Notes under the pieces: model-generated
Databases searched by the model: none
Told to the model about the DNA's origin: nothing
Seen by the model: only the letters and a program-made list of their open reading frames with translations
Position numbers and translations under genes: made by a program
DNA from: Mucilaginibacter gotjawali
GTDB lineage: Bacteria > Bacteroidota > Bacteroidia > Sphingobacteriales > Sphingobacteriaceae
Direction of reading: 5' to 3'
Length of the DNA stretch: 64,000 nt
Assembly: GCF_002355435.1 (NCBI RefSeq)
Contig: NZ_AP017313.1
Coordinates: forward strand, 3,844,001-3,908,000
In this document: positions 51,116 through 62,506 of the stretch, piece after piece
Position numbering within the stretch: the first letter of the stretch is position 1
How the letters are laid out: every line of letters begins with the position of its first letter

Positions 51116-53374
51116 ATGGCAAGGATCAGATACCTGTTTGTTTTCATAATTGTACTTATCAGTGCCTGCAGTACTACAAAATACCTGGCGCCGGGCCAAA
51201 AACTGTATAACGGGGCGCAGATAAAAATCACTGACAAAAACACCAGTAAAAGCGAAGCACATGCCATCACCGAGGAATTAGAGGATTTGCTTCGGCCAAA
51301 ACCCAATAATAAAATATTAGGCCTCAGGTTTAAGCTTTATGAATACGAAAAAAACAAAACCAATAAAAAAAAGGGGTTAAAACACTTCCTGATGACCAAG
51401 CTGGGCGAACCGCCAGTGTTATTAAGCAGTGTCGATATCGTTAAAAATGCCGGTATCCTGCAAAACCGCCTGCAAAATGAAGGGTACTTTTTGGCACAGG
51501 TATCCGGCGACACTGCAAGCAAAAAAGACCATAAAATTGCTGAAGTTATATATTCCATACAAACCGGCCCAGCGTATCACTACCGGAAAATAACCTTCCC
51601 GACCGAAAATGACGACCTGGATACCGCCATTACCGGCACATCCAAACAAACCTATTTAAAAGTTGGCGATAAATTCAACCTGGATGTGATCAAAAACGAA
51701 AGGATAAGGATTGACGCACGCTTAAAAGAAGAAGGCTTTTTCTATTTCGCGCCCGAGGACCTGATTATGCGTTACGACAGTACCATTGCGGGTCACCAGG
51801 TGGATCTGTTTGTGAAAGTGAAAGGCGAAACGCCCGATGAGGCCCGCTGGATTTACAGCGTACGAAACATTTACGTGTACCCCGATTACAAATTGCGGGA
51901 TACCGCACTAAAAATGGATTCGGCCGTAAAATACCGCTGGTATAATGTTATCGACCCAAAGAAAACCTTCAGGCCCTTTACCTTCAAAAACAGTGTATTA
52001 CTGCACCCCGGCGACATTTACAACCGCACGGAGCATACCAACTCGCTAAGCCGGTTTATTGAGCTGGGACCCTTTAAGTTTGTAAAAAACAGGTTCGAGG
52101 ATGTAACCCCCGACTCAGCCAAGTTGGATATTTACTACTTTTTAACCCAGCAGCGTAGAAAATCATTACAGGCAGATATTGTTGCCCGGCAAACATCGGC
52201 GAATTACAACGGCACGCAAATCGATGTAAATTTCAGGAACAGGAATTTATTCAAGGGCGCCGAATTGTTTACCCTCAAATTTTTCGCCAGCCAGGATATC
52301 CAATTCGGGTCGTACAATAACGGCTACAATGTTTATCAATATGGTGTTGAGCCATCTATTTCATGGCCGCGGTTTGTAGGGCCGTTTAATTTTAATTCAG
52401 ATAACGCTTATATCCCGCGCACAGTTTTGTCGGCAGGATATACCATTGTTAATCGCTCAAAATTATATTCATTAAATTCGTATAACGCTTCTTTCGGGTA
52501 CCAATGGAAACCAAACGCGCACGTACAGCACCAGCTCGATCTGGAAGATGTTACTTACGTAAACCCCAGGAATGTAACAAAGACTTATACCGACAGCATT
52601 CAAAAAACCCGGAACCCTACCCTGGCGCACGTCATTAATGCACAGTTTACCTTCGGTCCATCGTACAGTTATACCTGGACCAATACCATGGAAACCAATA
52701 AGCCAAACACGCTTTATTATAACGGCAAGGCAAGTCTGTCTGGGAATATTTATGGCTTGCTCACAGGCGCTGATACCCCACGACGAGTAAGCAAATTATT
52801 GGGTACTACATTTAACCAGTATGTAAAATTAGAAAACGAGATAAGGTTTTATCATAAACTGGGGCTTAACAGTAAACTGGCTGCCCGTTTTATGCTGGAT
52901 GTAGGTTTGGCCTACGGCAATTCAACCGTACTACCCTATTCGCAGCAGTTTTTTATTGGCGGATCGAATAGTTTACGTGGGTTCCAGGCGCATTCCATCG
53001 GGCCGGGCGCTTATATCTTACCGCCAGCCCTGGCAACGGGAACAGGCTTTCTGCCGGATGAATCAGGGGATATAAAAATTGAAGCCAATATTGAGTATCG
53101 CCCAAAATTATTCAGCATAGTTGAGGGCGCGCTGTTTATAGATGCCGGAAATATCTGGCTGTTAAACAGTAATAAATTTTTACCAGGCGCAGCCTTTGGT
53201 AAAAGTTTCCTGAGCCAGATAGCTGCTGATGCCGGTGTTGGCCTGCGGTTTAATTTCAATGTATTGGTTTTGCGCACCGATCTGGGTTTTCCATTTCTGG
53301 AGCCTAACCCCGCCATACCTGTTCACTTTGGGCAGCATGGTGTATTTAACCTCGGTATAGGCTATCCGTTTTAG
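51116..53374 (+). CDS. TamA/BamA-like outer membrane lipoprotein, partner of the TamB-like protein
   Basis: 752 residues from the ATG at 51116. The start is chosen for the lipoprotein signal RYLFVFIIVLISAC (lipobox LISAC); the frame is open further upstream but inside the TamB gene. POTRA-like repeats (NAGILQNRLQNEGYFLAQVSGD, RIDARLKEEGFFYFAPEDL) precede the barrel, which has the conserved SQQFFIGGSNSLRGFQAHSIGPG and VEGALFIDAGNIWLL and ends FNLGIGYPF. The 1-bp spacing to the TamB-like gene indicates one operon. Confidence 0.94.
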   Translation: MARIRYLFVFIIVLISACSTTKYLAPGQKLYNGAQIKITDKNTSKSEAHAITEELEDLLRPKPNNKILGLRFKLYEYEKNKTNKKKGLKHFLMTKLGEPPVLLSSVDIVKNAGILQNRLQNEGYFLAQVSGDTASKKDHKIAEVIYSIQTGPAYHYRKITFPTENDDLDTAITGTSKQTYLKVGDKFNLDVIKNERIRIDARLKEEGFFYFAPEDLIMRYDSTIAGHQVDLFVKVKGETPDEARWIYSVRNIYVYPDYKLRDTALKMDSAVKYRWYNVIDPKKTFRPFTFKNSVLLHPGDIYNRTEHTNSLSRFIELGPFKFVKNRFEDVTPDSAKLDIYYFLTQQRRKSLQADIVARQTSANYNGTQIDVNFRNRNLFKGAELFTLKFFASQDIQFGSYNNGYNVYQYGVEPSISWPRFVGPFNFNSDNAYIPRTVLSAGYTIVNRSKLYSLNSYNASFGYQWKPNAHVQHQLDLEDVTYVNPRNVTKTYTDSIQKTRNPTLAHVINAQFTFGPSYSYTWTNTMETNKPNTLYYNGKASLSGNIYGLLTGADTPRRVSKLLGTTFNQYVKLENEIRFYHKLGLNSKLAARFMLDVGLAYGNSTVLPYSQQFFIGGSNSLRGFQAHSIGPGAYILPPALATGTGFLPDESGDIKIEANIEYRPKLFSIVEGALFIDAGNIWLLNSNKFLPGAAFGKSFLSQIAADAGVGLRFNFNVLVLRTDLGFPFLEPNPAIPVHFGQHGVFNLGIGYPF

Positions 53375-53466
53375 GCTGCAGCGGAATTGTTGCATTTGTT
53401 TTTTATTGAACTGGTATTATTAATGCCTTTTCGTTATCATTTTCTATTTCATACTTTCCTTCTTGT

Positions 53467-53506
53467 TACCTTTGCTTTTTAATTAATAGCGGAGGATTTA
53501 CTTTTG
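53467..53506 (+). promoter_or_regulatory. Two -7-like boxes before the PAS sensor gene
   Basis: TACCTTTG (53467-53474) and TACTTTTG (53499-53506) both match TAnnTTTG. They predict leaders of about 125 or 90 bases before 53605. Only one may be used. Confidence 0.4.
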
Positions 53507-53604
53507 TTCGTTTTTGTAATATCTTTAGGAAGCAAACCGTATCTGTTCAACAGGTGTGCGCCCGCCAAAAATCTTAACAAATTTAACCCAATCTATTTTT
53601 TTTA

Positions 53605-55878
53605 ATGGAGCAAGGACAAAAAAATAGAACAATTATTATTACCAGCCTGCTTACTATAGTTGCGGGGATCGTAGTAATGGCAGGCTGGATATACGATATT
53701 CCGGCACTTGAAACCATGATACACGGCTTTGTAGCCATGAGTTTTAACAGCGCTCTTTGCCTGGTTTTATTTGCGTGCGCGCTATTGATTACACAATACC
53801 CCCCTGGAAAACACAGCAATTTAATATTTTTTATATTATCGCTGCTGGGTACGTTAATCGGCCTGGTTACCCTATCACAGGACCTGTTTCATTATAATTC
53901 CGGCCTCGATCAGCTATTTGTAACTGATAAAACCAGGCCATCCTATGATTTTCCATATCCGGGCCGGATGGCATTTAATGCTTCTATCTGTTTTACTTTG
54001 CTTGGGCTGGGTTTTATTGCTCTCATCCCCAAAAAACGAATATTTAACCTGTTATCGCAAACGTTCTTTCACCTGGTTACTATTCTGTCGGCCACTGCGC
54101 TGATAGGTTATTTGTACGGCGTTTCATTTTTTCGGGTCGTTTTGTACAGAACATCAATGGCCACACATACCGCTGTTCTTTTTTTTATTTTGTCAATAGC
54201 GGCTTCGCTTTTAAACCCCGAAATCGGTATAACACAACTGTTTACCGGCAAACGGGTTGGTAACCAAATGGCCCGGAGGCTGTTTACTTTAATGATATTG
54301 ATGATCATCGTTTTCGGATCATTAACGAACCAAACACACCGTTTCCAGGCATTCTCATCACTGGATATAGGGGTTTCTGTCCTTGCCGTTTGTTTCCTGC
54401 TGGTTAGCCTTTTGCTGATCTGGAATACAGCCAATTGGTTAAATAAGGTCGACAAACAACGCTCAAAAGCGGAAGAGGAAGTGAAATGGATGAATCTTGA
54501 ACTTGAAAAAATAGTGGAAGAAAGAACTGCTGAGTTTCAGAAAAGTGAAGAGAAATACCACTCGTTGATAGAGCAGGCCTCTGATGCCATTTACGTGCTT
54601 GATTTTAGGGGAAATTTCGCCGATGTAAACGCCAGTATGTGCAAAATGATGGGGTATACCTGCGAGGAATTATTACATATGCAGATCGAAATGATCATTG
54701 ATCCGGAAGAATTAAAGCACGACCCTATTCCTGCCCGGATAAAGCACGCTGCCCAATCAACCATCCGCGAAAGACGTTTTATCCGCAAGGACAGATCTGT
54801 GTTTACAGCAGAGGTGAATGTGAAGAAGTTTGCCGATGACCGCACCATGGTTATCGCCCGTGACATTACCGGCCGTAAGAAAATGGAAACAGAACTCAGG
54901 GAAGCGGAACTTAAATTCCGGACAATAGCTGACAAATCAATTGTAGGGGTTTATATTGTCCAACGTGGTAAGTTTGTCTATATAAACCCCCGCTTTGCCG
55001 AAGTTTTTGGTTATGAGCCGGAAGAATTGATCGGTACATTCTCAGTTGAAACGATTATTCACGAAAGCTATCGTCAAACGGTTACCGAAAATGTACGGCT
55101 CCGGGTAGAAGGTGATGTTGAAAGTGTACATTATGAGGCATTGGGCTTGAGAAAAGATGGCACCACCAACTGGGTTGAATTTTATGGCACCCGAACAATA
55201 TTAGGGAATGAAATTACCATTATCGGCTCATTGATTGATATAACTGAGCGTAAAAAGACCGAAGAGGAATTAAAAACCTCCGAACAAAAATACAAACTGC
55301 TTTTTGAAAGCAACCCCTCCCCCATGTGGATGATTGCCAAAGACGACCTGTCCATAATCGCGGTTAATGATGCTGCTGCAAGATTATACGGTTATTCAAA
55401 AGAGGAGCTTTTGTGTATGAATGTTTCGGCCTTCAGAACAAAGGACGACCTCGAAAGCCTGCCTGAACGTTATCGCCGCGACACCGAGGGTTATGTAGAG
55501 CCGCTGGTGATAAAACATATCAAAAAAAACGGCACCACAATGTTTGTGGAGATTATAGCTTACGATATTGTATTTGAGGGGCGGCCGGTACGGCTTTCAC
55601 TAACCAATGATATTACGGACAGGAAAAATGCCGAAGAAAATTTAAAAAAAGCCTATGAGCGGATCCAAAGCCATATTGAAAGTATTAAAGATATGGCCTG
55701 GAAACAATCGCACCTGATACGAAGCCCGCTGGCTAATTTAAAAGGACTTACTTCCCTGCTAAAGGAAGACCCATTGGAAACAACGATATTTGACCACATA
55801 CAAACTGAACTTAACAGAATGGATACTATCCTCATCGAAATGGCAGATGAGGCATCCGATCATGATTTTGATGATTGA
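53605..55878 (+). CDS. Multi-PAS membrane sensor ending in an H-box-like helix without an ATPase domain
   Basis: 757 residues. About seven to eight hydrophobic helices fill residues 1-285, then a coiled coil (KSAEEEVKWMNLELEKIVEERTAEF region) and three PAS domains: EQASDAIYVLDFRGNFADVN, DKSIVGVYIVQRGKFVYINP and FESNPSPMWMIAKDDLSIIA. The end, AWKQSHLIRSPLANLKGLTSLL, resembles a HisKA H box, but the protein stops about 50 residues later with no N or G boxes. It cannot be a complete kinase. Output may be through phosphotransfer from a separate kinase or through dimer change (inference). Confidence 0.9.
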   Translation: MEQGQKNRTIIITSLLTIVAGIVVMAGWIYDIPALETMIHGFVAMSFNSALCLVLFACALLITQYPPGKHSNLIFFILSLLGTLIGLVTLSQDLFHYNSGLDQLFVTDKTRPSYDFPYPGRMAFNASICFTLLGLGFIALIPKKRIFNLLSQTFFHLVTILSATALIGYLYGVSFFRVVLYRTSMATHTAVLFFILSIAASLLNPEIGITQLFTGKRVGNQMARRLFTLMILMIIVFGSLTNQTHRFQAFSSLDIGVSVLAVCFLLVSLLLIWNTANWLNKVDKQRSKAEEEVKWMNLELEKIVEERTAEFQKSEEKYHSLIEQASDAIYVLDFRGNFADVNASMCKMMGYTCEELLHMQIEMIIDPEELKHDPIPARIKHAAQSTIRERRFIRKDRSVFTAEVNVKKFADDRTMVIARDITGRKKMETELREAELKFRTIADKSIVGVYIVQRGKFVYINPRFAEVFGYEPEELIGTFSVETIIHESYRQTVTENVRLRVEGDVESVHYEALGLRKDGTTNWVEFYGTRTILGNEITIIGSLIDITERKKTEEELKTSEQKYKLLFESNPSPMWMIAKDDLSIIAVNDAAARLYGYSKEELLCMNVSAFRTKDDLESLPERYRRDTEGYVEPLVIKHIKKNGTTMFVEIIAYDIVFEGRPVRLSLTNDITDRKNAEENLKKAYERIQSHIESIKDMAWKQSHLIRSPLANLKGLTSLLKEDPLETTIFDHIQTELNRMDTILIEMADEASDHDFDD

Positions 55879-55982
55879 TGTATTAATTTTCAAATCAGGG
55901 AAGTACTGAATGATGGATTGATCGCGCTGCCAATTAATTTGAGTATTCTTGCATTTCCAGTGGTCAAATGCTGCTGAAAATA

Positions 55983-56468
55983 ATGAAGAATAACAATAAA
56001 AAAAGCGCCGTTACCGGTGGAGCGTCAGCGAATGCCGGGATAACGGCGGTTATCCCGCTGCGAATCATCGACCTTCAGCAGGATGGCTTTCATCCCCTGG
56101 TTAATATTACACTATTCGGTAAACCATTTATACTGGTACTTGATACCGGTGCATCCAAAACGGCATTTGATGAAATCCTGCTGCTGCAGGCGCATGAACA
56201 TGCAGTTTTAACCACCAGCGACAAGCTTTCAACCGGCTTAGGGACAAATACGATGATTTCTTCAACCGCGGTGATCAATGATCTTTATATCGGCAGTTTT
56301 TTGGTTGAGACTTTTGAGGTCGCTGTTTTAGATCTATCCACCATCAACATTGCCTATAGCCAATTAGGCCATCCCGAAGTTTTAGGGGTGCTTGGCGGAG
56401 ATATTTTAATGAAATATAAAGCGGTAATTGATTATGGGGAGGGAGAACTTCGGCTCAAGCCGGAATAA
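55983..56468 (+). CDS. Retropepsin-like aspartic protease-fold protein
   Basis: 161 residues from the ATG at 55983 (an ATG at 55968 is an alternative). The active-site motif FILVLDTGASKTAFDE carries the DTGA triad of clan AA; the later LGVLGGDILMKYKAVIDYGEGEL is the second conserved strand pair. No signal peptide or membrane helix, so it is probably cytosolic and active as a dimer. The substrate is unknown. A perfect hairpin follows directly. Confidence 0.88.
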   Translation: MKNNNKKSAVTGGASANAGITAVIPLRIIDLQQDGFHPLVNITLFGKPFILVLDTGASKTAFDEILLLQAHEHAVLTTSDKLSTGLGTNTMISSTAVINDLYIGSFLVETFEVAVLDLSTINIAYSQLGHPEVLGVLGGDILMKYKAVIDYGEGELRLKPE

Positions 56469-56469
56469 A

Positions 56470-56500
56470 GATTTGTCAACTCCATTAGAGTTGACAAATC
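56470..56500. terminator. Perfect hairpin between convergent genes
   Basis: GATTTGTCAACTC (56470-56482) and GAGTTGACAAATC (56488-56500) pair over 13 bp around CATTA. There is no T run, so it may be a dispersed palindrome working as a bidirectional transcription barrier between the retropepsin-like gene and gyrB. Confidence 0.6.
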
Positions 56501-56513
56501 TGATGATACCGGA

Positions 56514-58478
<1,965 letters not shown>

Positions 58479-58494
58479 TTAAAAAAACAACTTA

Positions 58495-58502
58495 CAAAAC
58501 TA
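58495..58502 (-). promoter_or_regulatory. -7 promoter box of gyrB
   Basis: On the minus strand TAGTTTTG matches TAnnTTTG and ends 22 bp before the gyrB ATG. Confidence 0.6.
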
Positions 58503-58556
58503 CGATTTTTACCCCGGATTACAGCACTTGTTGATAAAAAGGATACGTAATTAACA

Positions 58557-58618
58557 TGTGTGGGAAGATGTGCGGGTAGATGTGCGGATATGCAAATGTG
58601 CAGATGTGCAAATGGGAT
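58557..58618. repeat. 8-bp tandem repeat ATGTGCAR (left arm)
   Basis: Variants of ATGTGCAG, ATGTGCAA and ATGTGCGG repeat mostly in 8-bp register. The inverted unit TGCACAT appears in 58744-58785. Confidence 0.8.
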
Positions 58619-58743
58619 CAATGCAGCCGTGTACCAATGGGCACGCAAGCCATTTTTTGGAGCTTTTTGTTGAATTTTCCCTTTTAAATGGTTACATTAA
58701 AATGAACATAAAACATACTTATCAGGAACAGGAAGGTTAACAT

Positions 58744-58785
58744 TGCATCATCTGCACATCGATCCCATCCGCAAATGTGCACATC
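58744..58785. repeat. Inverted 8-bp repeat (right arm)
   Basis: TGCATCATCTGCACATC and CCCATCCGCAAATGTGCAC are reverse-complement forms of the left arm, including a GATCCCAT word matching ATGGGATC at 58612. Confidence 0.75.
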
Positions 58786-58829
58786 AAAATGAGTGTATTC
58801 AATAAATTAGGATACTTCCTTCGAAACCT

Positions 58830-58837
58830 TATCTTTG
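58830..58837 (+). promoter_or_regulatory. -7 promoter box of the OmpH/Skp-like gene
   Basis: TATCTTTG matches TAnnTTTG; the leader would be about 70 bases. Confidence 0.5.
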
Positions 58838-58915
58838 TCAAAATTTTTTTACGTCAAAACAATAAAATAATCAAAGCCTGCCGGGGATGGCAGCAGAATA
58901 AACCAATTAAATTCA

Positions 58916-59503
58916 ATGAAAACTCAAGCTACTTTTCTTACAAAAATTGCAACCGGCCTGTTGCTTGCAACAACAATAATTGCCTGCAATAAACCAAAAT
59001 CTGACGACAAACCGGCTGTTGCCGCACCTAACAATAAAGAGACCATCGTATTTATAAACCAGGACACTTTATTAAGCAAGTATAATTATGCTAAGGACGT
59101 AACCAAGACCATGCAGGATAAGGGCAAAGCTGCGCAAAGCGACCTTGCATCCCGCGGTCAGGCTTTTCAGCGCGAAGTGGCTGATTATCAAAAAAGCGCG
59201 TCAACCATGCCCGCCGACCAAAGACAAACAACTGAACAAAACCTGCAGCGGAAGCAACAGGATTTGCAGGCTTACCAGCAAAATGCTACTGCCCAGTTTC
59301 AAACAGAACAAGCAAACGAAGGCAATAAGGTATATGATAAAATTGCTGACTTTGTTAAAGGATATGCCAAAGAAAAAGGCTATAAACTGGTATTAACTTA
59401 TTCAAAAGCTAACCCAACTGTTATATATGGTGATGCAGGACTGGATGTTACCGCTGATGTAATAAAAAGGCTTAACGATGCTTACACCAAAGACAAGAAA
59501 TAA
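58916..59503 (+). CDS. OmpH/Skp-like periplasmic chaperone, lipoprotein form
   Basis: 195 residues. The signal segment IATGLLLATTIIACNKP ends with a likely lipobox Cys. The OmpH/Skp core starts at IVFINQDTLLSKYNYAKDV, continues through a long helical hairpin rich in Gln, Lys and Ala (about 75-145), and ends with KGYKLVLTYSKANPTVIYGDAGLDVTADVIKRLN, the typical closing segment. It holds unfolded outer membrane proteins in the periplasm. A terminator follows. Confidence 0.92.
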   Translation: MKTQATFLTKIATGLLLATTIIACNKPKSDDKPAVAAPNNKETIVFINQDTLLSKYNYAKDVTKTMQDKGKAAQSDLASRGQAFQREVADYQKSASTMPADQRQTTEQNLQRKQQDLQAYQQNATAQFQTEQANEGNKVYDKIADFVKGYAKEKGYKLVLTYSKANPTVIYGDAGLDVTADVIKRLNDAYTKDKK

Positions 59504-59553
59504 ACGCTGGGCCCGTTAACAATACAGCAGGCTTTGCATGATATTTATCAATT

Positions 59554-59587
59554 AAAAACCCCAATTTTGAGTTGGGGTTTTTCTTTT
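59554..59587 (+). terminator. Rho-independent terminator
   Basis: AAAAACCCCAA (59554-59564) pairs perfectly with TTGGGGTTTTT (59572-59582), loop TTTTGAG, then C and a T run. It ends 8 bp before the next ATG. Confidence 0.9.
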
Positions 59588-59594
59588 TATAACA

Positions 59595-60074
59595 ATGGAA
59601 AAAGAGGCAATTGAAAAATTTATGAGGATGGCCATAGCGCTGTCTGAACAAAACGTTAAACAAAACCTTGGCGGGCCTTTTGGTGCGGTTGTTGTTAAAG
59701 ATGGTAAAGCTATTGCGGCCAGTGCCAACAGGGTAATTTCGGAGACCGACCCCACTGCCCATGCAGAAGTATCGGCTATTAGGTTGGCTTGCAAAGAATT
59801 GAACACGATTGACCTTAGCGGTTGCGAAATTTATACCAGTTGCGAACCATGCCCCATGTGCCTTGGGGCGATTTACTGGGCACGGATTGAAAAAATATAT
59901 TATGCCAACACCCAGGCAGATGCAGCCCGCATTGGCTTTGATGACCAACTCATTTACCGGGAACTTAGTTGTGATATGGCCGAAAGGAAACTCGCGTTTG
60001 AACAGGTGCTGCGCAATGAAGGGCTTGCCGTATTTAAACTATGGGAAACATCGGCTTTTAAAAAACAATACTAA
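59595..60074 (+). CDS. guaD: Guanine deaminase (cytidine-deaminase-like fold)
   Basis: 159 residues. Zinc motifs: PTAHAEVSAIR (His and catalytic Glu) and TSCEPCPMCLGAIYWAR (two Cys). The stretch AARIGFDDQLIYRE and the C-terminal aromatic-basic end KKQY match the Bacillus-type guanine deaminase closely, including the swapped C-terminal tail that closes the partner active site. It turns guanine into xanthine. tRNA adenosine deaminase TadA is the main alternative, but those GuaD-specific features favour guanine. Confidence 0.88.
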   Translation: MEKEAIEKFMRMAIALSEQNVKQNLGGPFGAVVVKDGKAIAASANRVISETDPTAHAEVSAIRLACKELNTIDLSGCEIYTSCEPCPMCLGAIYWARIEKIYYANTQADAARIGFDDQLIYRELSCDMAERKLAFEQVLRNEGLAVFKLWETSAFKKQY

Positions 60075-60092
60075 ATAGTTTGCTATAGCCTG

Positions 60093-61496
60093 CTAAAATG
60101 CGTTTTCATCACCCTTAAGGGAATTCCATACGGTTAGCATGATAATCCGGAGATCGAGCAAGAACGACCAGTTTTCCAGGTACCATACGTCGGCTTCAAC
60201 GCGCTTCAGCATGGCGTCAACTGTTTTTGTTTCGCCCCTCAACCCCTGAACCTGCGCCCAGCCGGTAATACCCGGTTTCAAAAAATGTCTTACCATAAAC
60301 CTGTCGATCAATTGCGAATATTGCTTGGTATGCTTGATCATATGTGGCCGGGGCCCTACTACCGACATATTTCCCTTTAAAACATTAAAAAACTGGGGGA
60401 GTTCATCAAGACTTGTACGCCTTAAAAAGGCTCCGATCCGGGTAATTCTGTTATCGTCCCGTGATGCTTGCTTATGATCCGAATCGTTGTTTACCTTCAT
60501 ACTTCGGAATTTATAGCATTTAAACGGATGATTGTCTCGGCCCGAACGCACTTGAGTGAAAAACACCGGGCCTTTTGATTCAAGCTTGATCAGGATAGCC
60601 AATATCGGGAAAAGCCAGCTGAAGACAAAAAGAATGACAAACAACGCAAAAACGCAGTCAAACAACCTTTTTATTGATCTGTTCAGCAAGCTTTCAAGCG
60701 GCTCCGTTCTGAAAGAAATAACCGGGATATGCCCTAAACTTTGAATAATGGTCGTTTTTTTGGAGTAATCGTAATACTCAGGCACTGATTTAAACCTGAT
60801 CAGGTTTTTGTCAGCGTCAAGCATCAGCTTCTCTATTGTCTTCGCTTCCGAAACCGGTAAGGTGCAAAATATCTCATCTACCTTATTTTTGATAACGTAG
60901 TCTATACAATCTTCAGTTCCTCCCAGGTATAGCTGACCTTCTTTTACATTTTTGGGATTATCATCAAAAAAACCAAGTGTTTTGTACCCTTTATCAGGAT
61001 TATGTTCAAAAAAATGAAACAGGTCGTACCCAATTCTTCCCGCTCCAATAATAATAACATCCCTGGTATCAACCATCGACTTCCAATCGGCCCGCCTGAT
61101 CAAAAGAAAAATGAGCTTCCATAAACCAAGCAAAAAGCCAAAAAGAGCAAGTGAATAAAACAAATACTGGCGGGTAATAAAATAGGCCTCTGTACCTATC
61201 AGTATCAAAATTGTAAAACAAATGAGGCTTACAAAAATGATATAAGTTCTGATAACTACCCTGTAGGTTTTTATGGAATCCTTATTGAGTACCTGCTCAT
61301 AAAGGCCGGATATATTTGCTGCAAGTAACCATATTAAATTAAACACCAGCACAATGGGAAGATACCTCCTGTTATTGCCAAAATATATGCTTGCCCCATC
61401 CTCAATAAAGTAGATAGATATCATGCTTATATTTAAGATGATATAATCAATAGCGAGGTTTAACGCTTTAAAAAATGTAGTATGCCGATTTATCAT
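60093..61496 (-). CDS. Undecaprenyl-phosphate glucose phosphotransferase (WcaJ-type polyprenyl glycosyl-1-phosphate transferase)
   Basis: Starts exopolysaccharide repeat units by moving a sugar-1-phosphate to undecaprenyl phosphate at the inner membrane. 467 residues: four N-terminal helices (about 10-145), a nucleotide-fold CoA-binding-like domain (DVIIIGAGRIGYDLFHF), a fifth re-entrant helix (LFDCVFALFVILFVFSWLFP) and the catalytic domain with KCYKFRSM, RTSLDELPQFFNVLKGNMS, VGPRPHM and KPGITGWAQVQG. All key motifs are present. It is convergent with guaD. Confidence 0.94.
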   Translation of the reverse strand: MINRHTTFFKALNLAIDYIILNISMISIYFIEDGASIYFGNNRRYLPIVLVFNLIWLLAANISGLYEQVLNKDSIKTYRVVIRTYIIFVSLICFTILILIGTEAYFITRQYLFYSLALFGFLLGLWKLIFLLIRRADWKSMVDTRDVIIIGAGRIGYDLFHFFEHNPDKGYKTLGFFDDNPKNVKEGQLYLGGTEDCIDYVIKNKVDEIFCTLPVSEAKTIEKLMLDADKNLIRFKSVPEYYDYSKKTTIIQSLGHIPVISFRTEPLESLLNRSIKRLFDCVFALFVILFVFSWLFPILAILIKLESKGPVFFTQVRSGRDNHPFKCYKFRSMKVNNDSDHKQASRDDNRITRIGAFLRRTSLDELPQFFNVLKGNMSVVGPRPHMIKHTKQYSQLIDRFMVRHFLKPGITGWAQVQGLRGETKTVDAMLKRVEADVWYLENWSFLLDLRIIMLTVWNSLKGDENAF

Positions 61497-62105
61497 TTAT
61501 AAACAAAATAACTAATTAAACATTTTCAATTCCTTAAACTCAGATCTGATAATGTTTAAGATGGAATAATTTCCGGGCAATTATTATGGGTCTTTTTAAG
61601 TCTTTTAAAACAACCCCGGGGTATTAATAATTTCACTAAAATAACCGGAGGATAACCAATTACTTTTTGTTTAATTTTTCTAAACAGGTGCTAAAGAAAC
61701 CGTCGGCGAAAGACTGTTGACCTGCGACACTATATTCGACTTAACCCGTACCAACACGGGCTGATTTACACCAAAAATATCATTATTTAATATGACGTAT
61801 TTTATAAGCTGATAAACAGGCATTTCACAAAATACCTGTTTTAAAAATTGCGAAAGAACCGGGAATAAAAAAACATTCGGGTAGAATTCTTTTTTCATAA
61901 TTTTAATTTTTGCAGCGCAAAATTGTTTTTTTTACAAGTTATCATTCAAAAATATGAATTTAATTAAATTTAACGAAATGAATTATTTCAAATTTGTCTC
62001 TCCCCTGCAATTTCAGGCAATAAAATTATTAATTTAGCTATACCTGTTTTCAAACGGAAAACACTTCAGCTGTTTGCCTATTTGAAGTATAAAAATATTT
62101 TTCTT
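61497..62105. other. Long AT-rich spacer with one doubtful small open frame
   Basis: About 600 bp between two minus-strand genes. It contains the possible 72-residue gene annotated separately, and no clear hairpin or promoter box. Confidence 0.4.
61680..61898 (-). CDS. Possible small protein of 72 residues
   Basis: Begins MKKEFYPNVFLFPVLSQFLKQV after an AT-rich leader and ends SLSPTVSLAPV. No recognisable domain; moderately hydrophobic start but not a clear signal peptide. The AT-rich context and isolated position make this uncertain, and it may be a chance frame. Confidence 0.3.
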   Translation of the reverse strand: MKKEFYPNVFLFPVLSQFLKQVFCEMPVYQLIKYVILNNDIFGVNQPVLVRVKSNIVSQVNSLSPTVSLAPV

Positions 62106-62498
62106 TTAGTTAAAAAAATCGTCTTTCAATTCATCTATTTCTCTTCTATCCCTTTTGGTCGGCCGCCCGGCTCCCCTGTCCCGTTTTAAAATCGGCGCAT
62201 GAAACATCGATTTAAAGGCCTGCGTTTCTTCCATCGGGGTAATATCTTCATAAAAATTAACGGCCGTTTTGGCATCCACGCGATTTTCAAGCAAACCGGT
62301 AACCTTCAGTACCCGGCGGTCGGGGCCTTTGGCAACATGGTACACTTCGTTTATTTTCACCTCACGGGATGGCTTTACATTTTGCCCGTCTAATTTTACA
62401 CGGCCTGCTTTACAGGCATCAGTAGCCAGTGTACGTGTTTTAAAGGCCCTAATGGCCCATAAGTATTTATCTATCCGTAATTTTTCTTTTTCAGGCAT
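62106..62498 (-). CDS. S4-domain RNA-binding protein (Hsp15-like)
   Basis: 130 residues. The S4 domain is LRIDKYLWAIRAFKTRTLATDACKAGRVKLDGQNVKPSREVK, the usual Hsp15 opening, followed by a basic tail (KRDRGAGRPTKRDRREIDEL). Relatives rescue or recycle stalled 50S subunits. Cytosolic, single gene. A -7 box lies 9 bp upstream of the start, predicting a very short leader. Confidence 0.92.
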   Translation of the reverse strand: MPEKEKLRIDKYLWAIRAFKTRTLATDACKAGRVKLDGQNVKPSREVKINEVYHVAKGPDRRVLKVTGLLENRVDAKTAVNFYEDITPMEETQAFKSMFHAPILKRDRGAGRPTKRDRREIDELKDDFFN

Positions 62499-62506
62499 AA
62501 CAAAAA

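Noticed and set aside
58558..58740. 60-codon frame between gyrB and the OmpH/Skp-like gene
   Set aside because: The first third is translated repeat arm (MWEDVRVDVRICKCADVQM) and no domain is seen.
59595..60074. tRNA adenosine deaminase TadA
   Set aside because: The GFDDQLIYRE stretch and the KKQY end fit guanine deaminase better; kept as an alternative only.
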